Source: Elephas maximus indicus
Taxonomy: Eukaryota > Chordata > Mammalia > Proboscidea > Elephantidae
Assembly: GCF_024166365.1 (NCBI RefSeq)
Contig: NC_064821.1
Coordinates: 48,697,093-48,761,092 of the forward strand
DNA length: 64,000 bases
Direction: 5' to 3'
Shown: positions 10,552-21,569 of the stretch, piece by piece
Layout of the letters: each line of letters opens with the position of its first letter
How positions within the stretch are numbered: the first letter of the stretch is position 1
The notes under the pieces: model-generated
The model's database searches: none
The model's input: the letters and a program-made list of their open reading frames with translations, nothing else
Told to the model about the DNA's origin: nothing
Translations under genes and position numbers: made by a program

Positions 10552-11700
10552 ATATTCACACAATGGAATACTACACATCGATAAAGAACCATGACGAATC
10601 TTGGAAACATTTTATAACATGGAGGAATCTGAAAGGCATTATGCTGAGTGAAATCAGTCAGTTGCAAAAGGACAAATATTGTATAAGATCACTACTATAA
10701 GAACTCGAGAAATAGTTCAAAGAAGAAAATATTCTTTGATGGTTACGAGGGGGGAGGGAGGGAGGATGGGAAAGTGGTATTCACTAATAAGATAGTAGAT
10801 AAGAACCACTTTAAGTGAAGGGAAAGACGACACACAATACAGGAGAGGTCAGCACAACTGGACTAAACCAAAAGCAAAGAAATTTCCTCAATAAACTGAA
10901 TGCTTCGAAGGCCAGTGTAGCAGGGGTGGGGGTTTGGGGACCATGGTTTCAGGGGACATCTAAGTCAATTGGCATAATAAAATCTATTAAGAAAACATTC
11001 TGCATCCCACTTTGGAGAGTGGCGTCTGGGGCCTTAAACGCTAGCAAGCGGCCACCTAAAACGCATCAATTGGTCTCAACCCACCTGGATCAGAGGAGAA
11101 TGAAGAACACCAAGGACACAAGGTAATTTCGAGCCCAAGAGACAGAAAGGGCCACATAAACCAGAAACTGCATCAGCCTGAGACCGGAAGAACTAGATGG
11201 TGCCCAGCTACAACCAATGACTGCTCTGACAGGGAACACAACAGAGAACCCCTGAGGGAGCAGGACAGCAGCGGGATGCAGACCCCAAATTCTTGTAAAA
11301 AGACCAGACTTGATGGTCTAACTGAGACTAGAAGGACCCTGGTGGTCATGGCTCCCAGACCTTCTGTTGGCCCAGGACAGGAACCATTCTCAAAGCCAAC
11401 TTTTCAGACAGGGATTGGACTGGACAATGGTTTAGAGAGTGATGCTGGTGAGGAGTGAGCTACTTGGAACAGGTGGACACTTGAGACTATGTTGGCATCT
11501 CCTGCCTGGAGGAGAGATGAGAGGGTAGAGGGGGTTAGAAGCTGGTGAAACGGACTCTAAAAGAGAGAGTGGAGGGAGGGAGCGGGCTGTCTCATTAGGG
11601 GGAGAGCAACTGGGAGTATGTAGCAAGGTGTATATAAGTTTTTAATGTGAGAGACTGACTTGATTCATAAACTTTCACTTAAAGCACAATAAAAATTAAA
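10552..11700 (+). mobile_element. 5'-truncated L1 LINE (ORF2 end plus 3' UTR)
   Basis: It starts inside the end of ORF2 (AATGGAATACTACACATCG) and runs through the polypurine 3' UTR tract (about 10748-10771) to an A-rich end. Its duplication AAAAAATCACCTGTT is at 10537-10551 and 11701-11715. It is inserted in the opposite direction to its left neighbour. The open frames inside (for example 10815-11126) are 3' UTR reads and not genes. Confidence 0.93.
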
Positions 11701-11726
11701 AAAAAATCACCTGTTCTGCCTTCCAG

Positions 11727-11933
11727 AGCCCTGGTGGTGCAACAGTTAAGCACTCAGCTGAGAACCGAGAAGTTGGCGGTTAGAACATACCCAGCGGCTC
11801 TGCAGGAGAAAGACCTGGTGATCTGCTTCCGTGAAGATGACAGACAAGAAAAGTCTATGGGGCAGTTCTGCTCTGTCACATGGGGTCTTTCTATGAGTCA
11901 AAAATCAGCCTGACAGCACTTAATAAAAACAAC
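11727..11933 (+). repeat. AfroSINE, long type
   Basis: It starts GAGCCCTGGTGGTGCAACAG, carries CTGCTTCCGTGAAGATGACA in the body, and ends with a diverged tail ATGAGTCAAAAATCAGCCTG. Confidence 0.88.
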
Positions 11934-12035
11934 TCTGACAAAACAAATCACATACAACTCGAGCACCTACTTTGTGAAATAAGGCACCTTGTTTTTAATC
12001 TTGATTTTGGAATAACAGGAGCAGCTATTTCTCGT

Positions 12036-12170
12036 TGTTGTTGTTAAGTGCCATCTAGTCGGTTCCTACATACACAGAACAAAACACTGCCCAGCCCTAC
12101 ACAATTCTCACAATTGTTGCTATGTTTGAGTCCACTGTTGAAGCCTGTGTGTCAATGCATAAATTTAAGA
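12036..12170 (-). mobile_element. RTE LINE, 3'-end fragment, antisense
   Basis: GTTGTTGTTAAGTGCCATC begins the complement of the RTE tail. It continues through ACACTGCCCAGCCCTAC and CAATTCTCACAATTGTTG, the complement of the same stretch seen in sense at 55080-55205. Confidence 0.75.
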
Positions 12171-12431
12171 TAATAAGACCTTACAAAGAAGAAAAATTAG
12201 AAAGCAGTTATTTACATGGTCAAAAGAGCCTACGTTTTGGAAAGACTTCACCTTCAATTCTTTTAAAGGGTCTCCTAACATAAACAAGGTGGGTTTATAG
12301 AAGCATTCCACCACCTGTCTGCCAGTTTGTCATACTGTAGTGACTTGCATGTGGCTGTGATTTTGGAAGCTATTCCACTGGTATTTCAAATACCAGTAGG
12401 GTCACCTGTGGTGGGCAGGTTTCAGCAGAGA

Positions 12432-12572
12432 TGTCAGTGGCTGCAACAACGGGCTCAAACGTACCAACAATGGTGAAGATGGCATGGGACTGGGCAACGT
12501 TTTGTTCTGTTTTACCTAGGGTCACAATTAGTCAGAACCAACTCGATGGAAACTAACAGCAACAACATAGAA
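12432..12572 (+). mobile_element. RTE LINE, 3'-end fragment
   Basis: CAACAACGGGCTCAAACGTA and ATGGCATGGGACTGGGCAAC match the RTE 3' end at 55090-55150. It ends with the shared tail GTCAGAACCAACTCGATGG and ACAGCAACAACA. Confidence 0.85.
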
Positions 12573-12990
12573 GCATTCAATTCCTGGGATATAGTAGCAG
12601 AGACCCTCGTCACAGAAAGCTCCTGGGCCTCAGACAAGTGAAAGCCAACCAAAAATCATACTTGCTGAAATGATAACATAAGTGCGTGTGAAATCTATGA
12701 TTTCTAAATGGTTAACACGAATCTTTACATTATGCATTACTTTTTTAGCAACATATCTGTTATTTCAAGCATGGTACACTTACGCTTCAGGAAACCTAAT
12801 GCCACTAACTTATTTTGTTGACTTTCCGTCCTGGAATCCTGGGTCCCCTGCAAACGTTTAAGCTCCTTGAGGGTAGCTATGTCTCCTGGCCAGGTACACA
12901 GGAAGTGCCCCCCTACCTTCCCCAAGACTTGCTTCAAGATTGAGGTGGCCTAATTGCTGAAGCCAAAAGCTGAGGCAGCATCCTTGGTTC
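12573..12990. other. Intergenic DNA, no feature recognised
   Basis: No gene is supported here. A minus-strand open frame at 12737-12937 has no recognisable domain and no neighbouring exon signals. Confidence 0.4.
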
Positions 12991-12999
12991 TTCCTCCAT

Positions 13000-13925
13000 C
13001 ATCAAATGTTGTCAATTTTCTCTCCCTAATCTCTCTCTGCAGGATACCGGTGCCCCTGGAGCTGTGCAGTCCAGCCAGCCTGGCCCCTACCATAGCCTCC
13101 CACTCATTCAGCATGCTTCTCCTCAAGACCTGCAACCCTGAAGCAAGAGGTACTTTTCTAGAACGAAAGCTGATGATGTCACTGTCTTATTTAAAATTCC
13201 CCAGAGGCTTCCGGTACAAGTTAGAATAGGACCCACATTCTCCCTGTAGCCTCCAAGTCCCCGAGTGCCCCGGCCTCTGCCTCTGTCTGCAACACTCTTG
13301 GGCCACCTCTTGCTCAGTGCTTCAGCCATGCTGACCTGACCTCCTTTCAGTTCTCCAAAGAGGCCAAGCCACCTCCTGCCTCGGGGCCTTTGTACTTGCT
13401 GTTCTTTCTGTCCAGAACACTCCCTCCAGCTTTTGCACGGCTGGCCTGTCTTCCCATGATCTCGGTCAAATGCCATCCCTCTGGAGAAATCTACCCACCA
13501 GACACTCTATCCCATTACTCTGCTTTATTTTCCTGGTAACACTTGTTATTCTATATCCCTTTAAGTGAGGACTGGTTTATTGCCTGTCTCCTCGACACAC
13601 ACGCCCACTGGCACTAGAATATAAGCTCCTTGAGAACAGGGAAGAAATCCCTCAGTGATGCAAATGGTGAATGTGCTTGGTTGCTAACCAAAAGGATGGA
13701 GGTTCAGGTCCATCTAGAGGTGCTCTTGGAAGAAAGGCCTGGCAATCTTCTTCTGGAAGGTCACAGCCTTAAGAACCCTATGGAGCACAATTCTACTTGA
13801 CACACATGGGGTCACCGTGAGTCAGAGTTGACTCAATGGCAACTGTTTTTTGAGAATAGGGGCTTTGTTCACAGTCGTGGCCCCAAGCTTGGCACATCAT
13901 ATTGGTTGAATGAATGAGGGCACTT
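13000..13925 (+). repeat. L2 LINE, 3' part, with a SINE inside
   Basis: Old L2 landmarks are present: GGGCCTTTGTACTTGCTGTT, CTTTATTTTCCTGGTAACAC, and TAAGCTCCTTGAGAACAGGG, with the end GGTTGAATGAATGAGG after the SINE. All are diverged, as expected of a pre-placental repeat. Confidence 0.8.
13646..13852 (+). repeat. AfroSINE, long type, inserted in L2
   Basis: It carries GGAAGAAAGGCCTGGCAATC and CACACATGGGGTCACCGTGA, and interrupts the L2 end between AGAACAGGG and GGGGCTTTG. Confidence 0.88.
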
Positions 13926-14855
13926 TACCTGTGTTTCCAAGACTGGAAAGATGAGGGGTGGTGAGGAAGGGACTGATGACTGCAGAGGAGTCCCCTGCTG
14001 TGACCCTGAAGTCACTTGGGAGCTGCCAGCTCTCTGGAGGCTCCCAAACTCTTGGCCCTAGGCCAGGGCACTGCAGAGTGAGGGCTGGAACGCCAGGCAG
14101 TGCCAGCTTCCCAGAGAAGCACACGGGAGCCGTCCTGTCTCATGAGCTACCGCTGACCACCCCATTTCCCTCCAAGGGTGCCCTGTCCTTCTCTGGCCCC
14201 AGGCCTCTCCATTGCTGCTTTAGAAGCTGGGCCATGCCCAGGCTGCGTTTCCACTTGGCCTGAAGGATACGATGCAGCTCCTGCTGGTGCAGAGCTGTCT
14301 GGGGTGGCTGCCAGCACTTTTATCTTCTCTTTTTATCTGTCAACCAAGAGCTTTTCCCTGCTTTTGCCTCTTGAAGCTCAGGCAAGAAATAATGACCTTG
14401 AGTATAGGTGTGCCTCTCACTTCCTTACCCAAGTCCCCAGTCCTGATTCATGTCCAGGCCAAAGGTTCCCAGTGTCATCTCTTCTTTACCCTTGACCCCT
14501 TCCTTCCCCAGGCAGCCCCAAAACAAAATTAAATTTTTTTGTTTGTTTTTTGAGATCTGTCTCAGGCAGTAAGAGCACTGGTAGTTTGCCCCTTTTAACA
14601 GGGAGCACAATGCGCCTCCAGACTCTGGCCAAGTGACCACTTGGAGAAAATTCTCAGAATCACCCATAGCCGTGGGAAGAACAAAGGGGCTTCAGTTCTT
14701 GAACTTGGGGCTCTGGCTCCCCAGCTTGCAGCAAGTTCACTTGACAAACATTCTTGAGAGTCTATGAGTTGTCAGGATTGGTCTTCTAGGGTCTGTCTCA
14801 CTGGACTGGTTGAAGACTTTGATAATAATGTCAGTGTTGTGTACCTATCTGAGGA
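13926..14855. other. Intergenic DNA, no feature recognised
   Basis: GC-moderate sequence with several overlapping chance open frames on both strands. None carries a domain I recognise. A short T-rich run lies at about 14534-14551. Confidence 0.4.
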
Positions 14856-15570
14856 GGTATTTTTGGAGCACAACATTATGTGACGGTTCAACCAAGGCTG
14901 CTGGGACAACTGGATATCCATATGCAAAAGAAAGAAGTTGGACACATATACAAAAATTAACAAGAAACTAATCAAGACATAGAACTAAAACTATTAAACT
15001 CTTTAAAGGAAACATAGTATAATGTTGGATTAGGCAAAGCCTTCTTGGGTCTGACACCAAAAGTACAAGCAACAAATGAAAAAGATAGCAAAATTGGATA
15101 GCATCAAAACTGAAAATGTTTGTGCTTCAAAACACACTATTAAGAAAGTGAAAAGACAACCCACAGAATGGGAGAAAGATTTTGCAAATCTTATATCTGA
15201 TAAGGGTCTGGTATCCAGAATATATAAAGAACTCCTACAACTCAGTTTATAAAAAAACAAATAACACAATTTAAGAACGGGCAAAGGATTTGAATTGACA
15301 GTTCTCCAAAGAAGATACGCAAATGGTCAACAAGCATGTGAAATGATGCCCAATATCATTAGCCCTCAGGGAAATAAATCAAGACCCCAATGAGTTACTA
15401 CCTCACTTCCAAGAGGATGGCTAAAATAAAAAAGACAGATAATAACAAGTGTAGTGAAGATGTGGAGAAATTGGGACCCTCATATGCTGCTGGTAGGAAT
15501 GTAAAATGGTGCAGCCACTTTGGAAAACAGCTTGGCAGTTCCTCAAAATGTTAAACACAGAGTTACTATA

Positions 15571-15740
15571 AACCAAAAAACCCAAACCTATTGCCGTCGA
15601 GTCAATTCCGACTCATAGCGGCCCTATAGGACAGAATAGAACTGCCCCAAAGGGTTTCCAAGGCGCGGCTAGGGAATTTGAACTGCCAGCCTTTTGGTTA
15701 GCAGCTGAGTTCTTAACCACTACACCACCAGGGCTTCAGG
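15571..15740 (-). repeat. AfroSINE, short type, antisense, in old L1
   Basis: Tail complement at the left (CGTCGAGTCAATTCCGACTC) and head complement at the right (ACCACTACACCACCAGGGC). GTTACTATA flanks it on both sides (15562-15570, 15741-15749). Confidence 0.92.
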
Positions 15741-16156
15741 GTTACTATATGACCCAGAAATTCCACTCCTAAGTGGAATAAGAGAAATGAAAAAATATAT
15801 CCCGATGAAAACTTTATAGCATCAGTCATCTAGCATTATCCATAATAGCCCCCAAATGGAAACAACCCAAATGTCCATCAACTGAAGAATGGATAAACAA
15901 AATGTGGTCCATCCATACAATGGAATATTATTCAGCCATAAAAAGGAATGAAGTACTGATAGAAGTTACAACATGAATGTACCTTGAAACGTTATGCTAA
16001 GTGAAAGAGGCAAGTTACCAAAGGCCACATATTATATGCTCCCATTCATGTGAAATATCCAGATTAGGCAAATCCATAGAGACAAAAAGTAAATTAGTGG
16101 ACGTCTCAGGCTGGGAGGGTTAGAAGGAAATAGGGAGTGGCTACTAATGGGCAACG

Positions 16157-16318
16157 GAAACCCTGGTGGCGTAATGGTTAAGTGCTAGAGCTGCTAACCA
16201 AAAGGTTGGCAGTTTGAATCCACTAGGTGCTTCTTGGAAACTCTGTGGGGCAGTTCTACTCTGTCCTGTAGGGTCGCTATGAGTCGGAATCAACTCGACG
16301 GCAACGGGTTTGGTTTTT
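16157..16318 (+). repeat. AfroSINE, short type, in old L1
   Basis: A complete short-type copy, from AACCCTGGTGGCGTAATGG to ACTCGACGGCAACGGGTTTG. A younger L1 has inserted into its T-rich tail. Confidence 0.92.
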
Positions 16319-16673
16319 CTTTTATATAATTTTTATTGTGCTTTAAGTGAAAGTTTACAAATCAAGTCAGTCTCTCACACAAAAACCCATATATACCTTG
16401 CTACACACTCCCAATTACTCTCCCCCTAATGAGACAGGCTGCTCTCTCCCTCCACTCTCCTTTCGTGTGCATTTCGCCAGCTTCTAACCCCCTCTACCCT
16501 CTCATCTCCCCTCCAGGCAGGAGATGCCAACATAGTCTCAAGTGTCCACCTGCTCCAAGAAGCTCACTCCTCACCAGCATCCCTCTTCAACCCATTGTCC
16601 AGTCCAATCCCTGTCTGAATAGTTGGCTTTGGGAATGGTTCCTGTCCTGGGCCAACAGAAGGTCTGGGGGCTG
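16319..16673 (-). mobile_element. L1 3' UTR fragment (~355 bp), inserted in a SINE tail
   Basis: Same 3' end as the L1 at 9228 (GCTTTAAGTGAAAGTTTACA), truncated after the GGAATGGTTCCTGTCCTGG region. GGTTTGGTTTTT occurs at the end of the SINE and again at about 16675-16686, giving the duplication. Confidence 0.88.
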
Positions 16674-16912
16674 GTTTGGTTTTTTTGGCTAATGAGTATG
16701 GGGTTTCATGTTGGGATGATAAAAATATTCTAAAATTGATTGTGGTGATGGTTGCACAATTGTGAATATGTCAAAAACCACTGAATTGTACACTTTAAGT
16801 GGACGAATTGTATGGTATGTAAATTAGATGTCAATAAAGCTGTTACCAAAAAACAACTACATGATAAATATCCTGGCTCAGGAGGGTTTGAGAATCTGAA
16901 AACTTACAACTT

Positions 16913-17752
16913 GTGGTGGGCAGAATAACGTCCCCCTAAATTTTAAATATATTGAAGGGGGCAGTGATGGTTCAGTGGTAGAACTCTCGCCTTCCATGAG
17001 AGAGACCCAGGTTCGATTCCCGGCCAATGTACCTCATGCCTGCACAGCCACCACTTGTCTGTTAGTGGAGTCTTGTGTGTTACTATGGTGCTGAACAGAG
17101 CTTCCAGGCTGAGATGAACTAGTAAGAAAAGCCTGGTGATCTTCCAAAAATCAGCCAGTGAAAACCCTATAGATCATAGCGGTCACCGTGAGTTGGGTAC
17201 TGACTCGACAGCATCTAACAACAACCATAATAAAGTTTCTTTATCCTAATCCCTGGAAACTGTGAATGTTACCTTATGTGGAAAAAGGGACTTCACAGGT
17301 ATGACTAAGAGTGTGGACCTTGAGATGATGGGCAGATGGGTCCAATCTAATCATATGAGTCTTTAAAAGCAGAGAACCTTTCCCTGGTGGGTCAGAGAGA
17401 TGAACTGGAAGAAGAGGAGAGAGTCAAAGCACTCACCCACCCTTGCTGCCTTTGAAGATGGAGCAAAGGGGATCCTGGCTTTGAAGGTGGAGGAAGGGGG
17501 CCATAAGCCAAGATTTAGGGTGGCCTCTCTAAGAGCTGGGAATAGATCTCAGCTGAGAGCCAGCAAGGAACCTGGCATCTTAGTCCTACAACCTCAAAGA
17601 ACTGAATTCTGCCCAAACCCAAATGAACAAGAAAATGGCTCCCCCAGAAAATGGCCCTGCCAATACCTTGACTTCTGTGAGGCCTGTGTTGGACCTCTGA
17701 CCTCCAGAACTGTAAGTCGATAAATTTGTGTTGTTAAAGCCACTAAATCTGG
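16913..17752 (+). repeat. MaLR-type (MLT1-like) LTR with a SINE inside
   Basis: It begins TGTGGTGGGCAGAATAACGT. After the SINE it contains TGTGAATGTTACCTTATGTG, and it ends with CCTCCAGAACTGTAAGTCGA and TTGTTAAAGCCAC. The long open frame at 17400-17723 lies inside the LTR and is not a gene. Confidence 0.75.
16958..17228 (+). repeat. tRNA-Gly-headed SINE with RTE-like tail
   Basis: The first ~70 bases fold like tRNA-Gly: GCAGTGATGGTTCAGTGG (A box TGGTTCAGTGG), CTCGCCTTCCATGAGAG arm, B box GGTTCGATTCC and a CCGGCCAATG acceptor side. The tail GTTGGGTACTGACTCGACAG and AACAACAACC is the RTE-type 3' end. It differs from the common SINE heads in this window and is therefore a separate family. Confidence 0.85.
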
Positions 17753-18254
17753 ACTAATGGACCACAACTACCACAGCCTCCACCAGACTGAGTCCAGCAC
17801 AACAGATGGTGCCCAGCTACCACCACCAACTGCTCTGACAAGGATCACAATAGAGGGTCCTAGACAGAGCCAGAGAAAAACGTAGAACAAAATTCTAACT
17901 CACAAAAAAAAAGATCAGACTTACTGATCCGACAGAGGCTGGAGAAACCTGGAGAGTGTGGCCTCTGGATATCCTTTTAACTCAATGTTGAAGTCACTCC
18001 TGAGGTTCACCCTTCAGCCAAAGATTAGAGGGCCCATGAAAGAAAATGAGACTAAAGGGGCACACCAGCCCAGGGGCAACAACTAGAAGGCAGGAGGGAA
18101 CAGGAAAGCTGGTAACAGGGAACCCAAAGTCAAGAAGGGAGAATGTTGACAGGTCGTGGCATTGGCCACCAATGTCACAAAACAATGTGTATTGTTCAGT
18201 GAGAAACCAATTTGCTATGTAAACCTTCATCTAAAGTACAATTAAAAAAAAAAA
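17752..18254 (+). mobile_element. 5'-truncated L1 3' UTR (~500 bp)
   Basis: Aligns by eye to the 3' UTR at 11190-11700 (GATGGTGCCCAGCTACCACC, CTGCTCTGACAAGGATCACA). Imperfect duplications AAAGCCACTAAATCT (17737-17751) and AAAGTCACGAAATCT (18255-18269) flank it. It lies beside the MLT1-like LTR end. Confidence 0.88.
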
Positions 18255-18269
18255 AAAGTCACGAAATCT

Positions 18270-18892
18270 ACTGTAGTTTGTTATGGTAGCAACAGATGAC
18301 TACAAGCTTTTGGAAGCCTTTTTTTTTTTTTTTTTAAGTTTTCCTAGGCTTCTCACGTCTGGGGATGAAAAGGTCTCCACAGGGCTGAAAATCTGACACC
18401 TGTTCTCTCCCTTCTTCTAGGAGAACAGTAGAATGAACAAGAGGAGCTGAGTTTGTGAGTGGTATCTGAAAATAGAAACTGCAACAGGGTTTTATTTCTA
18501 ACTCCACAGACATCTCTCGTGTCTCATTCATCTTCCTGGGTCTCCCTTCCTTGTCCGCAAAGCAGGCTGACTTCTGCCTACCCCACAGTTGAAGATCTAG
18601 GAAGATTTAAAAAAATCAGCTTCACAAATAAAGCCCCAGGGTGCTCCTTGTCAGGCAGGGGATAAACCACAGACACAGTATCGCCATAGGACCCACCACA
18701 GATATTCCTCCTTTCTCTGGCTCCTTCATGGGGTTTGGACACACCTAGTCCCTTTTGATGAGGCCTGGGGTGCCTTGTAACTGCCGTTAGCACAGGAATG
18801 AGAAAAACTTGAGACTGGTGAACATGCTGAAACTAATCACATGGCCTAAATCCACAAGGTTTTAGATTTTTTTGTTTTGGGGTGGGGGGGGC
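18270..18892. other. Intergenic DNA, no feature recognised
   Basis: Contains T-runs (18320-18336) but no gene or clear repeat. Overlapping short open frames lack domains. Confidence 0.4.
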
Positions 18893-18909
18893 GGGTTAGT
18901 TTCCTAGGA

Positions 18910-19123
18910 GTCCCTGAAAGGCACAAAAGGTTAAGTGTTAAGTACTCTTTTACTAACCAAAAGGTTGGAGGTTTGAACTCACCCAGCGGCACCTCGGAAG
19001 AAAGGCCTGGTAAGCTGCTGCTGGAAAGATTATCACCAAGAAAACCCCATGGAGCAGTTCTACCCTGTAACACATGGGGTTGCCACCAGTCGGAATTGAC
19101 TCAATAGCAATGGGTTTAGTTTT
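18910..19123 (+). repeat. AfroSINE, long type, in an LTR
   Basis: Starts AGTCCCTGAAAGGCAC, with GGAAGAAAGGCCTGGTAAGC and tail GTCGGAATTGACTCAATAGC. TTAGTTTYCTA(T)GG appears on both sides as the duplicated target. Confidence 0.88.
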
Positions 19124-19410
19124 CTATGGTTGTCAACAACGTACCACAGTGTGTGGCTTAAAACAACAGAAATTTACTGTCATAGTTCTGGAGACTAGGA
19201 GCCAGAAATCAGGGTGTCAGCTGTGTGTTGATTCTTTCTGAGGCTTTGAGAAAGAATCTGTTCCATGCCTATCTCCTCACTTCTGGTGATGGCCAGCGAT
19301 TCTTGGCTTGCAGCTGCATTACTCCAATATCTGCCTCCATAATCACATGGCTGTCTTCCCTCATGCCTCCCTGTCTCTGTTTCTCTTTTCTTCTTTTATA
19401 AGGTCTGCAA

Positions 19411-19601
19411 TGAGCCCTGGTGGCACATTAACCAAACGGTCGGTGGTTCGAACCCATCAGCTGCTCCACGAAAGAAAGATGTGGCCGTCTGGTCCTATTA
19501 AGATTACAGCCTTGGAAATCCTACGGGGGCAGTTCTAGTCTGTCCTATAGAGTCGCTAGAGGTTGCAATAGACTCAATGGCAATGGTTTGGCTTGGTTAG
19601 A
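19411..19601 (+). repeat. AfroSINE, long type, in an LTR
   Basis: Starts GAGCCCTGGTGGCACATTAA, B box GGTTCGAACCC, tail CTCAATGGCAATGGTTTGG. Some head sequence is deleted. Confidence 0.88.
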
Positions 19602-19773
19602 ATGACAGCACTCAGACTGGATTAGGACCCATTTTATTCCAGCACAATCTATTATTAATTTATCTGAAAACATCTTCAAAGTCCGTTTTTCCAAACGAGG
19701 TCACATTCACAGGTACCAGGGGTTAGGACTTCAACGTATCTTTTTGGGGGAACACAATTCAATCCATAACTGG

Positions 19774-20084
19774 GGGGATATTCTCACACATGGAGGACTA
19801 GGAGTTAGCATGACCAAATGGCTTTCATGCAATTGCCCAAATCAAGCTAGAAGGTTCAGAGGCTGGATGAGATGAGATGGAGACACCAGGTCTCAAGGAG
19901 CAGCAGAAAAGTGAAAACACTTTGAAGATGTGTGGTAGTGGAAACACCAGCAGGAGGGACAGTTGTGACACTCATGCTCATTTCCCACCACTCCTCAGAC
20001 CCTATTCTACCACCAAATTAGACACACTCATTTCCTTAATAAGCTGATTTCAATCAACTTTATTTGGGGATATTCTTTAAGGTG
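19774..20084. other. Intergenic DNA, no feature recognised
   Basis: Nothing recognisable is seen in this interval. Confidence 0.4.
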
Positions 20085-20756
20085 CCCTCAGGAAAACTAA
20101 GACACTTTTCACAGTAGCCTAAAGGTGGAAACGACTGAAATATCCACCAACAGATGAATGGATAAATAAAATATAGTATATACACCCAATGCAATACTAC
20201 TATGCCATAAAGAGAAATGAAATCCTGATGTATGCCACTACATGGACGAACCTTGAAAGCATCATGCTGAGCAAAATAAATCGAACCAAACCCATTGCCG
20301 TGGAGTCGATTCCGACTCATAGCGACCCTATAGAACAGAGTAGAACTGCCCCATAGGGTTTCCAAGGAGTTCCTAGGGGACTGGAACTGCCGATCTTCTG
20401 GTTAGCAGCTATAGCTTTTAACCACTACGCCACCAGAATTCCGAGCGAGACAAGTCAGTTGTAAAAGGACAAATATTGTATGATTTCACTTACATGAAAT
20501 AAGCAAATGTATAGAAACCAAAGATTATTAGTGGTTATCAGGGGTTGGAGGGAGGGGGAAAACAGGAGTTTTTACTTAGTGGGCACTGAGTTTATATTAA
20601 CGGTGGTGGAATGGTTTGGAAAAGGGTGTCCAGAACGGTAGCACAACTTGGAGAATGTACTCGGTATCACCGAATTGTACATGTAGAAATTGTTGAGATA
20701 GCGCATGTTTTGATACATATTTTTTCACCACAATAAAATTAAAAAAAAAAAAAAAG
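20085..20756 (+). mobile_element. Old L1 (L1M-type) 3' end with a SINE inside
   Basis: Diverged ORF2 end (GATGAATGGATAAATAAAAT, CATGGACGAACCTTGAAAGC) and 3' UTR (GGTTATCAGGGGTTGGAGGG), ending CACCACAATAAAATTAAAAA with an A-tail. Confidence 0.85.
20281..20445 (-). repeat. AfroSINE, short type, antisense, in old L1
   Basis: Tail complement GTGGAGTCGATTCCGACTC and head complement ACCACTACGCCACCAGAATTC. It splits the L1M sequence between GAGCAAAATAA and GAGCGAGACAAG. Confidence 0.92.
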
Positions 20757-20759
20757 AAG

Positions 20760-21560
20760 ACCACCACCCTTGTGATTGCCACAGAGTCCTGGGAAATGTT
20801 CACTTGGCTTAGCTCAGGCCCTGGGCACCTGCCTTCTCCCATCCGTGCCTCTCTTAGCCCTGGTGTTCATGGGTGTGTGGGTGCATGGCACACCCAGGGT
20901 TATGGAGCGTAGGAGGTGCCACCAGGCCACATCCTGGCATTGGACAAGTCCGGTTTGACTGGCCCCTGCTGGAGACCTCCTGCCCACTTCCGCTATGAAG
21001 GCTCCTGGGCCCTCCCTGCATGCCCTGGCTCCTTCCTGAGGCCCCCAGGTAGCCTTGGGCTCCCCAGCCTTCCTGGAAGTTCCTTGCCTAACACTCCGTG
21101 TGGCAATCGCGCCTATTGGCCTCACTTAGTCCTGCCGGTCACTGCCAAGCTCCCTCTGGTAGCCAATGCTCCCACCTCTGACTGAACCTTCCTTAAATGA
21201 AACACTGCTGCAAGTCCTCTCTCAGGTCAGAATTCCCCTCTTGGGGATCCAGTGTTCTTGTTCTCCAGCAGGGGGGCTATCCCTTCCTCTGTCCTGGGGT
21301 GAGAGGGAGGTGGGTCTAGGAGTGGGATGGGGGAACCTAAGCCCAGGAGGTGGCCCTGCCTTGATGAGCCCTGAGGGCTCTGCTGAGAAAAAGGGCCAGG
21401 GAGGGAGCAGCTGCCTCTCCAGTGGCTGGGACTCCATGGGGGCAGTGACACCGATGAAGGGCTTGGTCCCGAGGTTGCTGACCTTCACATATTGCATGAT
21501 AATGGTAAAAGGGTGGGCTGGAGGACTGGAAATAACATCCACTGAGCACTGTGAGGAGAG
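20760..21560. other. GC-moderate upstream flank of the H6PD CpG island
   Basis: Not repeat-like; several overlapping open frames without recognisable domains. It may hold distal promoter elements, but I cannot point to a specific site. Confidence 0.35.
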
Positions 21561-21569
21561 GCTGACCCA

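Larger units (their letters stand above)
14858..16850 (+). mobile_element. Old L1 (L1M-type) 3' half, multiply interrupted
   Basis: It reads as decayed ORF2 (CATATGCTGCTGGTAGGAAT, GAAACAACCCAAATGTCCAT, ACAATGGAATATTATTCAGC) followed by an L1M 3' UTR that ends TGTACACTTTAAGTGG and AATAAAGCTGTTACC. Many stops and shifts make it non-coding. It contains two SINEs and a younger L1 fragment. Confidence 0.85.
18893..19773 (-). repeat. MaLR-type (MLT1-like) LTR, antisense, with two SINEs
   Basis: In the plus direction it reads GTTAGTTTCCTAGG, then GTGGCTTAAAACAACAGAAA, AGTTCTGGAGACTAGGAG, GGTCACATTCACAGGTACCA and GGGGGAACACAATTCAATCC. This is the full complement of an MLT1-like LTR. Confidence 0.82.

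Noticed and set aside
16958-17030. tRNA-Gly gene
   Set aside because: The A and B boxes are good, but the anticodon arm and acceptor pairs are altered and the sequence continues without a break into a SINE body and RTE-type tail. It is a SINE head.
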